This document shows positions 16,162 through 23,940 of a DNA stretch of 29,905 nucleotides, piece by piece. Made by a program: the position numbers and the translations under genes. Source of the DNA: an uncultured Fusobacterium sp. (GTDB lineage Bacteria > Fusobacteriota > Fusobacteriia > Fusobacteriales > Fusobacteriaceae); NCBI GenBank assembly GCA_900542625.1, contig UQOH01000017.1, positions 1 to 29,905 of the forward strand. Reading direction: 5' to 3'. Positions within the stretch are counted from its first letter, which is position 1. Every line of letters starts with the position of its first letter. A model generated the notes under the pieces. The model was not told the DNA's origin, ran no database searches, and saw only the letters and a list, made by a program, of their open reading frames with translations.

Positions 16162-16959
16162 TTAATTTTCTGTACCAAGGAGTTTTTTCAGTCCGGCTTT
16201 TGGAAGACTTATTATTTCAAGTCCTTTAGTAACTCCATACATAAAAATTTTTGTTCCGTATCCTATATTCTCAGAAGTTGTAACCTCTTTTCCCTCATAA
16301 AGAACATTGTTCTCATTTGTATAATATCTTACCTGGGAATTTGTATATCCCTCTAAATGTTTTTCTAAAAACAGAGGACTGTTTACAGAAATAATATCCA
16401 GCTGCAGATCTCTTCTTCTTTCATCAAAGAAATTTTCACGGCAGTATTTTAAATTTACATAATGAAGAGCGTCCATTACATAATAATTCTCATTTTCATT
16501 AGCTATTATATGAAGTTTTTTATCCTGCATATTCCATATTATTTCCCCAAGTGTAACTGCCTCATCACTGTATTTTCTTATATCAGAATAGCCATCTTCT
16601 TTTATAAATTTCTTATAAAAATCATTTGTCATTTTTTCATAGCTTTCAAAATTATAAATTATTAAAACCTTATTTTTATTTTCGAGAGATTTTTCATCAT
16701 AAAAATGAAGTATTTTCTCTCTGCTGTCTATTATCAGTTCTCTTGGTATCCTTAATTTTTTAGCTATCAATTCTTTTTCTGCCACATCAGAAATGCTTCT
16801 GTCAGGTTCTTGGCTCTGTATCATAAAACTTATCAGAATTTCTTCTGTTTTTGGGGTATAAGTATATACTCCTTCTGTTTTACGAGGCTTTTGAATAACC
16901 TTATTTGTACATCCTGCCAAAAATAAAATTAGAATTAGAAATAAAACCATTTTTTTCAT
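16162..16959 (-). CDS. Uncharacterised lipoprotein
   Basis: This 265-residue protein has a clear lipoprotein signal: two Lys, a hydrophobic core (MVLFLILILF) and the lipobox LAGC with Cys17 as the predicted lipidated residue. The mature part is hydrophilic and contains no motif I can name; it includes repeated Tyr/Asn-rich strands (YYTNENNVLYEGKEVTT) and ends in GLKKLLGTEN. It is probably anchored in the inner or outer membrane. GAGGAAG precedes the ATG, and a good promoter lies upstream. It is followed on the same strand by another unrecognised gene, suggesting a two-gene unit of unknown function. Confidence 0.82.
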   Translation of the reverse strand: MKKMVLFLILILFLAGCTNKVIQKPRKTEGVYTYTPKTEEILISFMIQSQEPDRSISDVAEKELIAKKLRIPRELIIDSREKILHFYDEKSLENKNKVLIIYNFESYEKMTNDFYKKFIKEDGYSDIRKYSDEAVTLGEIIWNMQDKKLHIIANENENYYVMDALHYVNLKYCRENFFDERRRDLQLDIISVNSPLFLEKHLEGYTNSQVRYYTNENNVLYEGKEVTTSENIGYGTKIFMYGVTKGLEIISLPKAGLKKLLGTEN

Positions 16960-16995
16960 GATAAACTTCCTCGCTTGGCTGCTTTGATTTCTTAA

Positions 16996-17024
16996 AGTAT
17001 ACCTTTTAAAATAAAAATTTACAA
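16996..17024 (-). promoter_or_regulatory. Promoter for the lipoprotein gene pair
   Basis: On the minus strand TTGTAA (17024-17019), a 17-base spacer and TATACT (17001-16996) form a good sigma-70-type promoter. It lies just past the terminator that ends the SPFH gene. Confidence 0.65.
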
Positions 17025-17032
17025 TATAAATT

Positions 17033-17069
17033 AAAAAAGAAGTTGCATAATTATAACAACTTCTTTTTT
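17033..17069 (-). terminator. Intrinsic terminator after the SPFH gene
   Basis: A perfect 13-bp inverted repeat, AAAAAAGAAGTTG (17033-17045) with CAACTTCTTTTTT (17057-17069), has an 11-base loop. Read on the minus strand it ends in a run of Ts directly after the SPFH stop codon. Confidence 0.85.
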
Positions 17070-17075
17070 GATTTA

Positions 17076-18011
17076 TTATTTATTTGTTTTATCTGTTTTC
17101 AGCATTTCTCCAAATACAGAAGTTAATGATGCAATATTTTGAAGTTCAGAAGGAATAATAATTTTTGTAGCTTGTCCGTCAGCAACTTTCTCAAATGTTT
17201 CCATTCCTTTAAGAGCAAGAACTTCTTTAGTTGCTCCAGCCTCATTTAATGCCACAATAGCCTCAGCTTTTGCTTTTTGAATAGAAAGAATAGCTGCTGC
17301 CTGTCCTTCTGCCTCTTTTTCAAGACTTTGTTTCTTAGCCTCAGCTCTTAAAATTGCAGCTTCTTTTTCTGCCTCTGCTCTCAAGATTTGAGAAGTTTTT
17401 TCTCCTTCTGCCACAAGAATTGCAGCCTCTTTCTGCCCTTCAGCTCTACGGATAGCCTCTCTTTTCTCTCTTTCAGCCTTCATTTGTTTTTCCATTGCGT
17501 CCTGAATTTCTCTAGGCGGAATAATATTTTTTAACTCAATTCTGTTTATTTTTATTCCCCATGGGTCTGTAGCCTCATCAAGAACTGCTCTCATTTTTGT
17601 GTTTATAGTATCTCTTGATGTAAGAGTTGTATCAAGCTCCATTTCTCCGATTATATTTCTCAATGTTGTCGCTGTAAGATTTTCAATAGCACTCATTGGA
17701 TGCTCAACACCGTAAGTATAAAGTTTAGGGTCTGTTATCTGGAAATATACAACAGAGTCAATCTGCATAGTAACATTGTCTTTTGTGATAACAGGCTGAG
17801 GCGGGAAATCTATAACCTGTTCTTTTAAAGAAACTATTTTAACTATTCTGTCTACAAAAGGCATTAAAATATTAAGACCTACCTGCCATGTTGTAAGATA
17901 TCCTCCCAATCTCTCAATTACATATGCTTTTGACTGAGATACTATTCTTACATGAAGAGCAAGAAGAATAACAACCAAAAGAATAAATATAAATATTACA
18001 AAAACACTCAT
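17076..18011 (-). CDS. SPFH/stomatin-like membrane protein (QmcA/HflK type)
   Basis: This 311-residue protein has an N-terminal membrane helix (about residues 3-21), an SPFH/band-7 domain (about 25-165, VSQSKAYVIERLGG...PFVDRIVKIVSLKEQ) and a long helix at about 170-255. The helix is made of Ala/Glu-rich repeats (RAEGQKEAAILVAEGEKTSQ and similar) ending near ALNEAGATKEVLALKG. Such proteins form large ring- or cage-like assemblies around membrane proteases or in ordered membrane domains. The usual NfeD-family partner of some stomatins is not adjacent. It has its own terminator and a TATAAT box about 40 bases upstream. Its head-to-head position with a TetR gene raises the possibility of shared control. 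Family assignment is secure, exact role not. Confidence 0.93.
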   Translation of the reverse strand: MSVFVIFIFILLVVILLALHVRIVSQSKAYVIERLGGYLTTWQVGLNILMPFVDRIVKIVSLKEQVIDFPPQPVITKDNVTMQIDSVVYFQITDPKLYTYGVEHPMSAIENLTATTLRNIIGEMELDTTLTSRDTINTKMRAVLDEATDPWGIKINRIELKNIIPPREIQDAMEKQMKAEREKREAIRRAEGQKEAAILVAEGEKTSQILRAEAEKEAAILRAEAKKQSLEKEAEGQAAAILSIQKAKAEAIVALNEAGATKEVLALKGMETFEKVADGQATKIIIPSELQNIASLTSVFGEMLKTDKTNK

Positions 18012-18048
18012 AATTCCTCCTTAATTCTTTATTTTTTCTATTAGACAT

Positions 18049-18054
18049 ATTATA
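18049..18054 (-). promoter_or_regulatory. -10 box of the SPFH gene promoter
   Basis: On the minus strand TATAAT (18054-18049) lies about 40 bases before the start. No good -35 is seen at 17 bases; an ATGACA at 18080-18075 is 20 bases away. An activator or weak -35 is possible. Confidence 0.45.
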
Positions 18055-18091
18055 CTATACATTTGTCATTTCTATGTCATTTTTTTAAATT

Positions 18092-18148
18092 AATTTCATA
18101 ATAGTGTTATGAAATTTTTTTTAATAATGTTATTTAATTTCATAACAC
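18092..18148. promoter_or_regulatory. Operator candidate: palindrome plus a third half-site
   Basis: A perfect 10-bp inverted repeat, AATTTCATAA (18092-18101) and TTATGAAATT (18107-18116), has a 5-base spacer. A third copy at 18136-18145 makes a second, longer inverted repeat: GTGTTATGAAATT (18104-18116) with AATTTCATAACAC (18136-18148). It lies between the SPFH and TetR genes and is a natural binding site for the TetR protein; this is inference. Confidence 0.6.
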
Positions 18149-18175
18149 CGTTTTATTTTATCCTTAATTTTCCTA

Positions 18176-18204
18176 TTGATTTTATACATTTTTTGAGTTA
18201 TAAT
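18176..18204 (+). promoter_or_regulatory. Promoter for tetR-fadL pair
   Basis: TTGATT (18176-18181), a 17-base spacer and a perfect TATAAT (18199-18204) lie about 70 bases before the TetR start. A looser inverted repeat, ATTTTCAT (18203-18210) with ATGAAAAT (18229-18236), covers the expected transcription start. Confidence 0.7.
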
Positions 18205-18273
18205 TTTCATTGAGTTTGTTATAATTTTATGAAAATATTTTATTACTTTGTTATGTTATAGGGAGGAAAAACT

Positions 18274-18867
18274 ATGGCCAGATCTTTAAATTTTACCAAA
18301 GATGAAATTTTACAGGTGGCTTACAATATTCTTATAGAAGACGGTATGAAATGTATCACTGCAAGAAATATCGCCAAAAAACTTGGTTCTTCTACTATCT
18401 CTATCTATTCAAATTTTAAATCTATGGCAGATTTAAAAAACGAGATGTCAAGACTTGCCAAGAATAAGCTTTTTGATATAACAAAAGTTGAATATACAGA
18501 TCTTGGGCTTTTAAATATAGGTATTGGAATATGTATTTTTGCCAAACAGGAAAAAGCTCTTTTCAGATCTATTTTTTTAAGAGAAGATTTATCAAAAGAT
18601 TTTATTGATGAAATTATTACTGACTTAAAAAATCTTATTATTGCAAACTTCAGAGCTGATGACACATACAAACATCTTTCTGATGAAGAAATAGAATGGA
18701 TGCTTAAAAAAGGTTGGTGGTATGTACAGGGATATGCCTCTTTGATATGTTCAGGATTTTATAATCCAAGCTATCAGGATATACTTACAGAACTTCGTGA
18801 TATGGGATCTGTTATTGTACATGCAGGTTTAAAACGTCATTTAGATAAACTGGCAGAGGGTAATTAA
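18274..18867 (+). CDS. TetR/AcrR-family transcriptional regulator
   Basis: This 197-residue protein has the usual TetR size. The N-terminal helix-turn-helix is clear: FTKDEILQVAYNILIEDGMKCIT then ARNIAKKLGSSTISIYSNFKSMADL, matching the consensus with recognition helix STISIYSNF. The C-terminal half is helical and should bind a small ligand; ligand not evident. GGGAGG precedes the ATG. The gene lies 32 bases upstream of a FadL-type outer-membrane protein on the same strand and downstream of palindromic sites, so it may regulate itself and that porin, perhaps in response to a fatty acid or other hydrophobic compound. The family is secure, the target inferred. Confidence 0.92.
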   Translation: MARSLNFTKDEILQVAYNILIEDGMKCITARNIAKKLGSSTISIYSNFKSMADLKNEMSRLAKNKLFDITKVEYTDLGLLNIGIGICIFAKQEKALFRSIFLREDLSKDFIDEIITDLKNLIIANFRADDTYKHLSDEEIEWMLKKGWWYVQGYASLICSGFYNPSYQDILTELRDMGSVIVHAGLKRHLDKLAEGN

Positions 18868-18899
18868 TTAAATTTTGATATATTTTTAAGGGGGACTAC

Positions 18900-20216
18900 A
18901 TGAAAAAATCGTTAATAGTTTTATCGTTGATTGCTTCTGCAAATGCTTTTGCAGGAAGTATCGACTATCTTGCACAGCAGGATGCAGAATATTTTGCACA
19001 TCCGTCTATGATTGGTAAGGTTGGAGTATCTGGGGCATATTATAACCCAGCAGGTACTGTATTTTTAGATGACGGGCTTTATGTTCAATTAAACTCACAA
19101 ACATTATTTAAAAATTATGAAATGGAAACTGTTATGAATGGAACAGGAAAATTAAGCCACGAAAGTGATCATCCAAGTCTTTTTGTTCCAAGTCTTCAAT
19201 TAGTAAAAAAAGATGGAGACAGATCATATTTCTTCCATGCAGGAGCAGCAGCAGGTGGAGGAAAAGTTAAATATGAAAATGGAATTTCTGCTTTTGAGGT
19301 AATTGGAGCTCTTATTCCAGGTGCTGAATATTTAAACGGTAATACTGTAGAAGGTTCATCATATTATTTTAATACTACATTTGGAATGGCACAAAAAATA
19401 AATTCTAAATTCAGTGTTGCTGCCGGAGCAAGAGTAATGTATGTTACAAGAGAACTTAGTGGTACAGGAAATTATTCTCTTGCCACAGGTAAAGAGACCA
19501 TAGGAACACCTTATGAAAGAATTCCTGTTAAAGTTGATATAGATTCTGAAAGAACAGGATGGGGAGTTGGAGGAGTAGTTGGTTTCAACTATCAGCCTAC
19601 TAAAAAGTTAAATATCGGATTTAAATATGAAACAGAAGTTCATCTGAATCTTGATGCTGATGGAGAATTAAAAGTATCATCTCCTGTTCAAAAAGCAACA
19701 GATAAATTTGATCCTGCTCTTAATCAAATACACGGTATCCTTAGTCAGCAATCTGTTATATCTGAATGGTTAGTTGACGGAAACAGAAACCTTCCTGCAA
19801 TGATGGCTCTTGGACTTTCTTATGAATTAACAGACAGAATTACTTTATTAACATCTGGAAACTACTATTTCATAAAAAATGCAAATACTGACAATCCTTA
19901 CGACCACTACGACAATGGTTATGAAATCTCTTTCGGGGTTGATTATAAATTAAATGACAAATGGACATTAATGGCAGGATACCAATATACTGACACTGGA
20001 GCAAATGAAAATACATATAAAGATACTGACTATGCTCTTGATGCTGATATGTATGGTATGGGAGTTAAATATACTCCAGATGAAACAAAAGAATTTTTAA
20101 TTTCTTATGCTTATGTTGATTATAAAAACGGTACAGCTGTAAAAAATGGAATGAAAACAACTACATTTAAAAAACAGGTAGATGCAATAGCACTTTCTGC
20201 TACATTTAAATTCTAG
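18900..20216 (+). CDS. FadL/OmpP1/TodX-type outer-membrane protein
   Basis: This 438-residue protein has a signal peptide (MKKSLIVLSLIASANAFA, cut before GSIDY) and an outer-membrane beta-barrel with alternating aromatic strands ending in the C-terminal Phe (ALSATFKF). The N-terminal part carries the NPAG motif (GAYYNPAGTVFLDDGLYVQLN), typical of the FadL plug/hatch region. FadL-type porins let long-chain fatty acids or hydrophobic compounds cross the outer membrane. AAGGGGG precedes the start. The 32-base gap from the TetR gene contains no obvious promoter, so the two probably form one transcript. The substrate is inferred from the family only. Confidence 0.9.
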   Translation: MKKSLIVLSLIASANAFAGSIDYLAQQDAEYFAHPSMIGKVGVSGAYYNPAGTVFLDDGLYVQLNSQTLFKNYEMETVMNGTGKLSHESDHPSLFVPSLQLVKKDGDRSYFFHAGAAAGGGKVKYENGISAFEVIGALIPGAEYLNGNTVEGSSYYFNTTFGMAQKINSKFSVAAGARVMYVTRELSGTGNYSLATGKETIGTPYERIPVKVDIDSERTGWGVGGVVGFNYQPTKKLNIGFKYETEVHLNLDADGELKVSSPVQKATDKFDPALNQIHGILSQQSVISEWLVDGNRNLPAMMALGLSYELTDRITLLTSGNYYFIKNANTDNPYDHYDNGYEISFGVDYKLNDKWTLMAGYQYTDTGANENTYKDTDYALDADMYGMGVKYTPDETKEFLISYAYVDYKNGTAVKNGMKTTTFKKQVDAIALSATFKF

Positions 20217-20238
20217 TTTCAATAAAAATTTTTATTGG

Positions 20239-20267
20239 TTGACATAAAAAATATATAGTTATATAAT
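20239..20267 (+). promoter_or_regulatory. Consensus promoter of the thiamine operon
   Basis: A perfect TTGACA (20239-20244), a 17-base spacer and a perfect TATAAT (20262-20267) lie directly before the TPP riboswitch. Control is therefore expected mostly after initiation, by the riboswitch. Confidence 0.88.
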
Positions 20268-20287
20268 TTTAGAGTAAATAATAAATA

Positions 20288-20376
20288 CAAACTACTAGAG
20301 GAGCTTTAACAGGCTGAGAGGAGATTCGTTCTCGACTCTTATTACCTGAACTGGATAGTGCCAGCGGAGGGAAGTA
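20288..20376 (+). promoter_or_regulatory. TPP riboswitch (THI element)
   Basis: The conserved thi-box elements occur in order: GGCTGAGAG (20312-20320), ACCTGAACTGGATAGTGCCAGCGGAGGGAAGT (20344-20375 region, matching the pyrophosphate-binding helices), and a variable P3-arm hairpin between them. It sits between a consensus promoter and a terminator ahead of thiS, so TPP binding should cause premature termination of the thiSGHFE transcript. Confidence 0.95.
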
Positions 20377-20434
20377 TAAAACTACTTTACTATAATTCTT
20401 AATTTTTTAGGTTTTTTAAAGTACAGCAGATTTT

Positions 20435-20463
20435 AAGCTCCGACTCAGGTTGGAGCTTTTTTT
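20435..20463 (+). terminator. Riboswitch-controlled terminator before thiS
   Basis: AAGCTCCGAC (20435-20444) pairs with GTTGGAGCTT (20449-20458) as a 10-bp stem with one G-T pair and a TCAG loop, followed by a T-run. The left arm AAGCTCC is also complementary to GGAGCTT in the aptamer (20300-20306), giving a candidate antiterminator. Confidence 0.9.
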
Positions 20464-20516
20464 ATACTCTCAATATTGTATTTTATTATAAATATAAAGT
20501 TAAAAGGGAGGTAAAG

Positions 20517-20729
20517 ATGGAGATTATATTAAACGGTAAAAAAATTACCCTTGAAAAAGAAGTAACTGTAACTGAGTTTATAAAAAATCTTGGAGAAGAA
20601 AAAAATATGAATCTTTCAGGAGCTGTTGTTCTTATTGATGATGATGTTGTGAAAAAAGCTGACTGGGACAAATCATTTGTAAAAGCCGGATCTGCTGTAG
20701 AGGTACTTGCATTTGTATCTGGAGGGTAG
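20517..20729 (+). CDS. thiS: Sulfur carrier protein ThiS
   Basis: ThiS is the ubiquitin-like carrier whose C-terminal thiocarboxylate gives sulfur to the thiazole of thiamine. The 70 residues match the family, with the beta-grasp pattern (MEIILNGKKITLEKEVTVTEF) and the obligatory C-terminal Gly-Gly (VEVLAFVSGG). AAAGGGAGGT precedes the ATG. It is the first gene after the TPP riboswitch and is followed closely by thiG, its acceptor partner. Identification is secure. Confidence 0.96.
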   Translation: MEIILNGKKITLEKEVTVTEFIKNLGEEKNMNLSGAVVLIDDDVVKKADWDKSFVKAGSAVEVLAFVSGG

Positions 20730-20778
20730 ACCCTGAAATTTGTACAAAGAAAGTAAAATATATTTTGGAGGTAATATT

Positions 20779-21555
20779 ATGGATAAATTAGTTTTAAAAG
20801 GATATGAATTTGAAAGCAGACTGCTTACAGGAACAGGAAAATTTTCTGATAAAAACCTTATAGCTCCTATGCTTGAGGCAAGCAAATCAAATATTATTAC
20901 TATGGCACTTAGAAGAATAAATTTTGAAAACCCAAAAGAAAACATTCTTAACTACATACCAAAACACATTACTCTTCTTCCAAATACTTCTGGAGCAAGA
21001 AATGCAGAAGAGGCTGTAAAAATTGCAAGAATTGCAAGAGAGGCTGGATGCGGAGATTTCATTAAAATAGAAATTATAAACGACATGAAATATTTAATGC
21101 CTGACAACGAAGAAACTGTAAAAGCTACAAAAATTCTTGCAGCAGAAGGATTTATAGTTCTTCCATATATTATGCCCGACCTTATTACAGCTAAAAAACT
21201 TGAAGAGGCAGGAGCAGCAGCAGTAATGCCTCTTGGAGCACCAATCGGGTCAAACAAAGGACTTCTTACAAAACCATTAATCGAAATGTTAAACGATAAT
21301 AAAAGACTTCCTATTATTGTAGACGCAGGAATCGGAGCACCTTCTCAAGCAGCAGAGGCTATGGAAATGGGAGTAGATGCTGTTCTTGTAAACACAGCAA
21401 TTTCTACTGCTGAAGACCCTGTTATGATGGGAAAAGCTTTTGCTATGGCTGTTGAGGCTGGAAGAATGGCTTACCTTGCTAAGCTTGCTAAAACTTCTAA
21501 ATATGCAAATGCATCATCTCCTCTTACAGATTTCCTTTTCAGAGGTCACAAATAA
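20779..21555 (+). CDS. thiG: Thiazole synthase ThiG
   Basis: ThiG condenses deoxyxylulose-5-phosphate, dehydroglycine and ThiS thiocarboxylate into thiazole phosphate. The 258 residues are typical. Motifs: LTGTGKFSDKNL at the N-terminus, the active-site Lys in FIKIEIINDMKYLMPDNEET, VLPYIMPDL, and the phosphate-binding APIGSNKGL and VDAGIGAPSQAAEAMEMG. The start was set at the ATG at 20779 with TTGGAGGT just upstream; an earlier in-frame ATG at 20740 lacks a ribosome binding site and adds residues foreign to the family. It overlaps thiH by one base. Confidence 0.97.
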   Translation: MDKLVLKGYEFESRLLTGTGKFSDKNLIAPMLEASKSNIITMALRRINFENPKENILNYIPKHITLLPNTSGARNAEEAVKIARIAREAGCGDFIKIEIINDMKYLMPDNEETVKATKILAAEGFIVLPYIMPDLITAKKLEEAGAAAVMPLGAPIGSNKGLLTKPLIEMLNDNKRLPIIVDAGIGAPSQAAEAMEMGVDAVLVNTAISTAEDPVMMGKAFAMAVEAGRMAYLAKLAKTSKYANASSPLTDFLFRGHK

Positions 21556-22661
21556 TGGGATTTTATGATGTGGTTACACAATGGAAAGATTTTGATTTTG
21601 AGGGATATTTTTCACAGGTAACAGATGAAGATGTTTTGGAAAGTATCTACAAAGAAAAATTAACAGAATATGATTTATTAAATCTGCTTTCTCCAAAAGC
21701 AAAAAATCATCTTGAAAAAATGGCAAGAAGAGCTCAGGAAATAAAAACACAGCATTTTGGAAATATTATCTCTCTTTATATGCCTATATATATTTCAAAC
21801 TTCTGTACAAACAACTGTTCATACTGTGGATTTTCTAAGAAAAACCATATTATCAGAAAGCACCAGAATCTTGAGCAGATAGAAGAAGAGGCAAAAGAAA
21901 TTGCAAAACAAGGTGTTGAGCATATTCTTATGCTTACAGGAGAGGCTCACGGACTTGTAACTTTAGATTACTTAAAAGATGCTGTAAAAGTTTTAAAAAA
22001 ATATTTCAACTCTGTTTCTATTGAGGTTATGCCTTTAGAAGAATGGGAATACAAAGAACTTGCTGATATTGGTGTTGACGGGCTTACAGTATATCAAGAA
22101 ACTTATGATGAAGAAATTTATGATAAAGTACATATTTCTGGTAAGAAAAAAGATTATCATTTCCGTCTTAACACACCTGAAAGAGGAGCAAAAGCAGGTA
22201 TAAGAACTATTGGAATAGGTCCTCTTTTCGGGCTTAGCGAAATTAAAAAAGAGGCTTTCATGGCAGGGCTTCACTTAAAATATCTGACTGATAAATATCT
22301 GAATTCATCTTTTGCAATCTCTCTTCCAAGAATAAATCCGGCAGAGGGAGGATTCCAGCCTGATCACCCATTAGATGATATTACTTTTGTACAGTTCATG
22401 ACAGCATACAGACTGTTCCAAGTGAAAGCTGATATAAATATCTCTACAAGAGAGATAGCAAGTTTCAGAGATCACTTGATGCATATGGGAATTACAAAAA
22501 TGTCTGTTGGTTCAAAAACAGATGTTGGAGGATATACAGAAAACGATCCTTCTACATGCCAGTTTGAAATAAGCGACAACAGAAGTGCTGAAGAAACAAT
22601 TCAGGCAATAAGAGATAATGGATTCCAGCCTATATTTAAAGATTGGGAGCAGATAGTATAA
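21555..22661 (+). CDS. thiH: 2-iminoacetate synthase ThiH (radical SAM)
   Basis: ThiH cleaves tyrosine with a radical SAM mechanism to make dehydroglycine for ThiG and releases p-cresol. The 368 residues contain the [4Fe-4S]-binding CTNNCSYCGF (CxxxCxxC), and also the family segments HILMLTGEAHGLV, GLTVYQETYDEE and GIGPLFGL. Using ThiH rather than the oxygen-dependent glycine oxidase ThiO fits an anaerobe. The ATG overlaps the thiG stop, and thiF starts at its stop, so translation is coupled. Identification is secure. Confidence 0.97.
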   Translation: MGFYDVVTQWKDFDFEGYFSQVTDEDVLESIYKEKLTEYDLLNLLSPKAKNHLEKMARRAQEIKTQHFGNIISLYMPIYISNFCTNNCSYCGFSKKNHIIRKHQNLEQIEEEAKEIAKQGVEHILMLTGEAHGLVTLDYLKDAVKVLKKYFNSVSIEVMPLEEWEYKELADIGVDGLTVYQETYDEEIYDKVHISGKKKDYHFRLNTPERGAKAGIRTIGIGPLFGLSEIKKEAFMAGLHLKYLTDKYLNSSFAISLPRINPAEGGFQPDHPLDDITFVQFMTAYRLFQVKADINISTREIASFRDHLMHMGITKMSVGSKTDVGGYTENDPSTCQFEISDNRSAEETIQAIRDNGFQPIFKDWEQIV

Positions 22662-23218
22662 TGGAAAACAGAAAAATTAAAATTGGAATTGCAGGCTGTG
22701 GAGGAATAGGCTCAAATGTTGCATGCCACCTTGTGAGGACAGGTGTTGACTATTTGAAATTTGGAGATTTTGACAAAATAGAGCAGTCAAATCTGAACAG
22801 ACAGTTTTTCTTCAAAAATCAGATTGGATTATACAAAAGCAGAACTCTTGCAGAAAATCTTCTGGGAATAAATCCTGAGGGAGAATTTGAATATGAGGTT
22901 ATTAAATTTGACAGAGATAATATAAAAGAGTTTTTTAAGGATTGTGACATTGTAGTTGAGGCTTTTGATAAAAAAGAAAATAAGGCAATGCTTATAGAAG
23001 AACTTCTGCCTGAAGGAAAAATTATTGTTTCAGCCTCTGGTATCGGGCATTGGGACACTGAAAATATTACAGTAAAAAAAATAGGAAAAAATCTTTATAT
23101 TGCAGGAGATTTTGAAAAAGATACTGATGATTATAAAACATATTCTCACAAAGTAGGAATTACAGCTGCCCTTATGGCAGGAATAGTTCTGGAAAAAGGA
23201 GGGTTTTATGAGAGATAG
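22661..23218 (+). CDS. thiF: ThiS adenylyltransferase ThiF, short form
   Basis: ThiF activates the ThiS C-terminus by adenylation, as in the E1-like family. The 185-residue protein has the nucleotide-binding GIAGCGGIGSNVACHLVRTG, the Asp/Arg elements FGDFDKIEQSNLNRQFF, and VVEAFDKKENK. It is shorter than E. coli ThiF (about 250) and lacks the CxxC pairs that bind zinc there, as well as the distal Cys region. This compact form is, from memory, common in anaerobic Firmicutes and Fusobacteria. The start was taken at the ATG at 22661 (TAATG overlap with thiH); an upstream in-frame TTG at 22643 lies inside thiH. It overlaps thiE by 11 bases. Confidence 0.92.
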   Translation: MENRKIKIGIAGCGGIGSNVACHLVRTGVDYLKFGDFDKIEQSNLNRQFFFKNQIGLYKSRTLAENLLGINPEGEFEYEVIKFDRDNIKEFFKDCDIVVEAFDKKENKAMLIEELLPEGKIIVSASGIGHWDTENITVKKIGKNLYIAGDFEKDTDDYKTYSHKVGITAALMAGIVLEKGGFYER

Positions 23219-23840
23219 AATAATTATTCCTGAAGGAATTTATGGAATAACAGGGGATAATTTTGCCCATGGAAAAAGCAATCTTCAATGTGTAAAAGCC
23301 ATGATTGAAGGTGGAATAAAAATTATCCAATACAGAGATAAAACTAAATCTATCAAAGAAAAAGTGAAAGAGGCAAGAGAGATAAGAGAGCTTTGCAGAG
23401 AAAACGGTGTTGTTTTTATTGTAAACGACCATGTGGATATTGCTCTTCTTGTTGATGCTGACGGAGTTCATATCGGGCAGGACGATATGGAACCTTCTGA
23501 TGTAAGAAAACTTATTGGTGATGATAAAATAATCGGGCTTTCTACACATTCAGAAGAACAGGGAATGAAAGCATACCTTAACCCTGATGTTGATTATATC
23601 GGTGTCGGTCCTATCTTCCCTACAACTACAAAAGATACTGCTCCTGTTGGGCTTGGTTATCTTGAGTATGCTGTAAAAAATCTTCATCTTCCATTTACAG
23701 CTATTGGAGGAATTAAGGAACATAATCTCCATAAAATTATTTCAAGGGGAGCTAAAAATGTGTGTCTTGTAAGTGATATCGTTGGAGCTGAGGATATTGC
23801 AGAAAAGGTAAGACAGCTTGAGAAACTTATAAAATTTTAA
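23208..23840 (+). CDS. thiE: Thiamine-phosphate synthase ThiE
   Basis: ThiE joins HMP pyrophosphate and thiazole phosphate to give thiamine phosphate. The 210-residue TIM barrel shows IIQYRDKTKSIKEK, FIVNDHVDIALLVDADGVHIGQDD (pyrophosphate and Mg site), YIGVGPIFPTTTKD and AIGGIKEHN. GGAGG lies in the end of thiF, which it overlaps by 11 bases. It is the last gene of the operon and is followed by a terminator. Genes for HMP synthesis (thiC) and phosphorylation (thiD) are not in this window. Confidence 0.97.
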   Translation: MRDRIIIPEGIYGITGDNFAHGKSNLQCVKAMIEGGIKIIQYRDKTKSIKEKVKEAREIRELCRENGVVFIVNDHVDIALLVDADGVHIGQDDMEPSDVRKLIGDDKIIGLSTHSEEQGMKAYLNPDVDYIGVGPIFPTTTKDTAPVGLGYLEYAVKNLHLPFTAIGGIKEHNLHKIISRGAKNVCLVSDIVGAEDIAEKVRQLEKLIKF

Positions 23841-23845
23841 ATAAT

Positions 23846-23890
23846 AAAACTGCTGTATTTGTTTTGATATTTTACAGCAGTTTTTATTTT
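23846..23890 (+). terminator. Intrinsic terminator after thiE
   Basis: AAAACTGCTGTA (23846-23857) and TACAGCAGTTTT (23873-23884) form a perfect 12-bp stem with a T-rich tail, ending the thiSGHFE operon. Confidence 0.9.
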
Positions 23891-23940
23891 TGTTTTAAAA
23901 TATATAGAAATGTACTTTATACATATTTTTAATTTGTAAT

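Noticed and set aside
20740..20778. Longer N-terminus for ThiG from an upstream ATG
   Set aside because: No ribosome binding site before it, and the family starts at the later ATG, which has TTGGAGGT.
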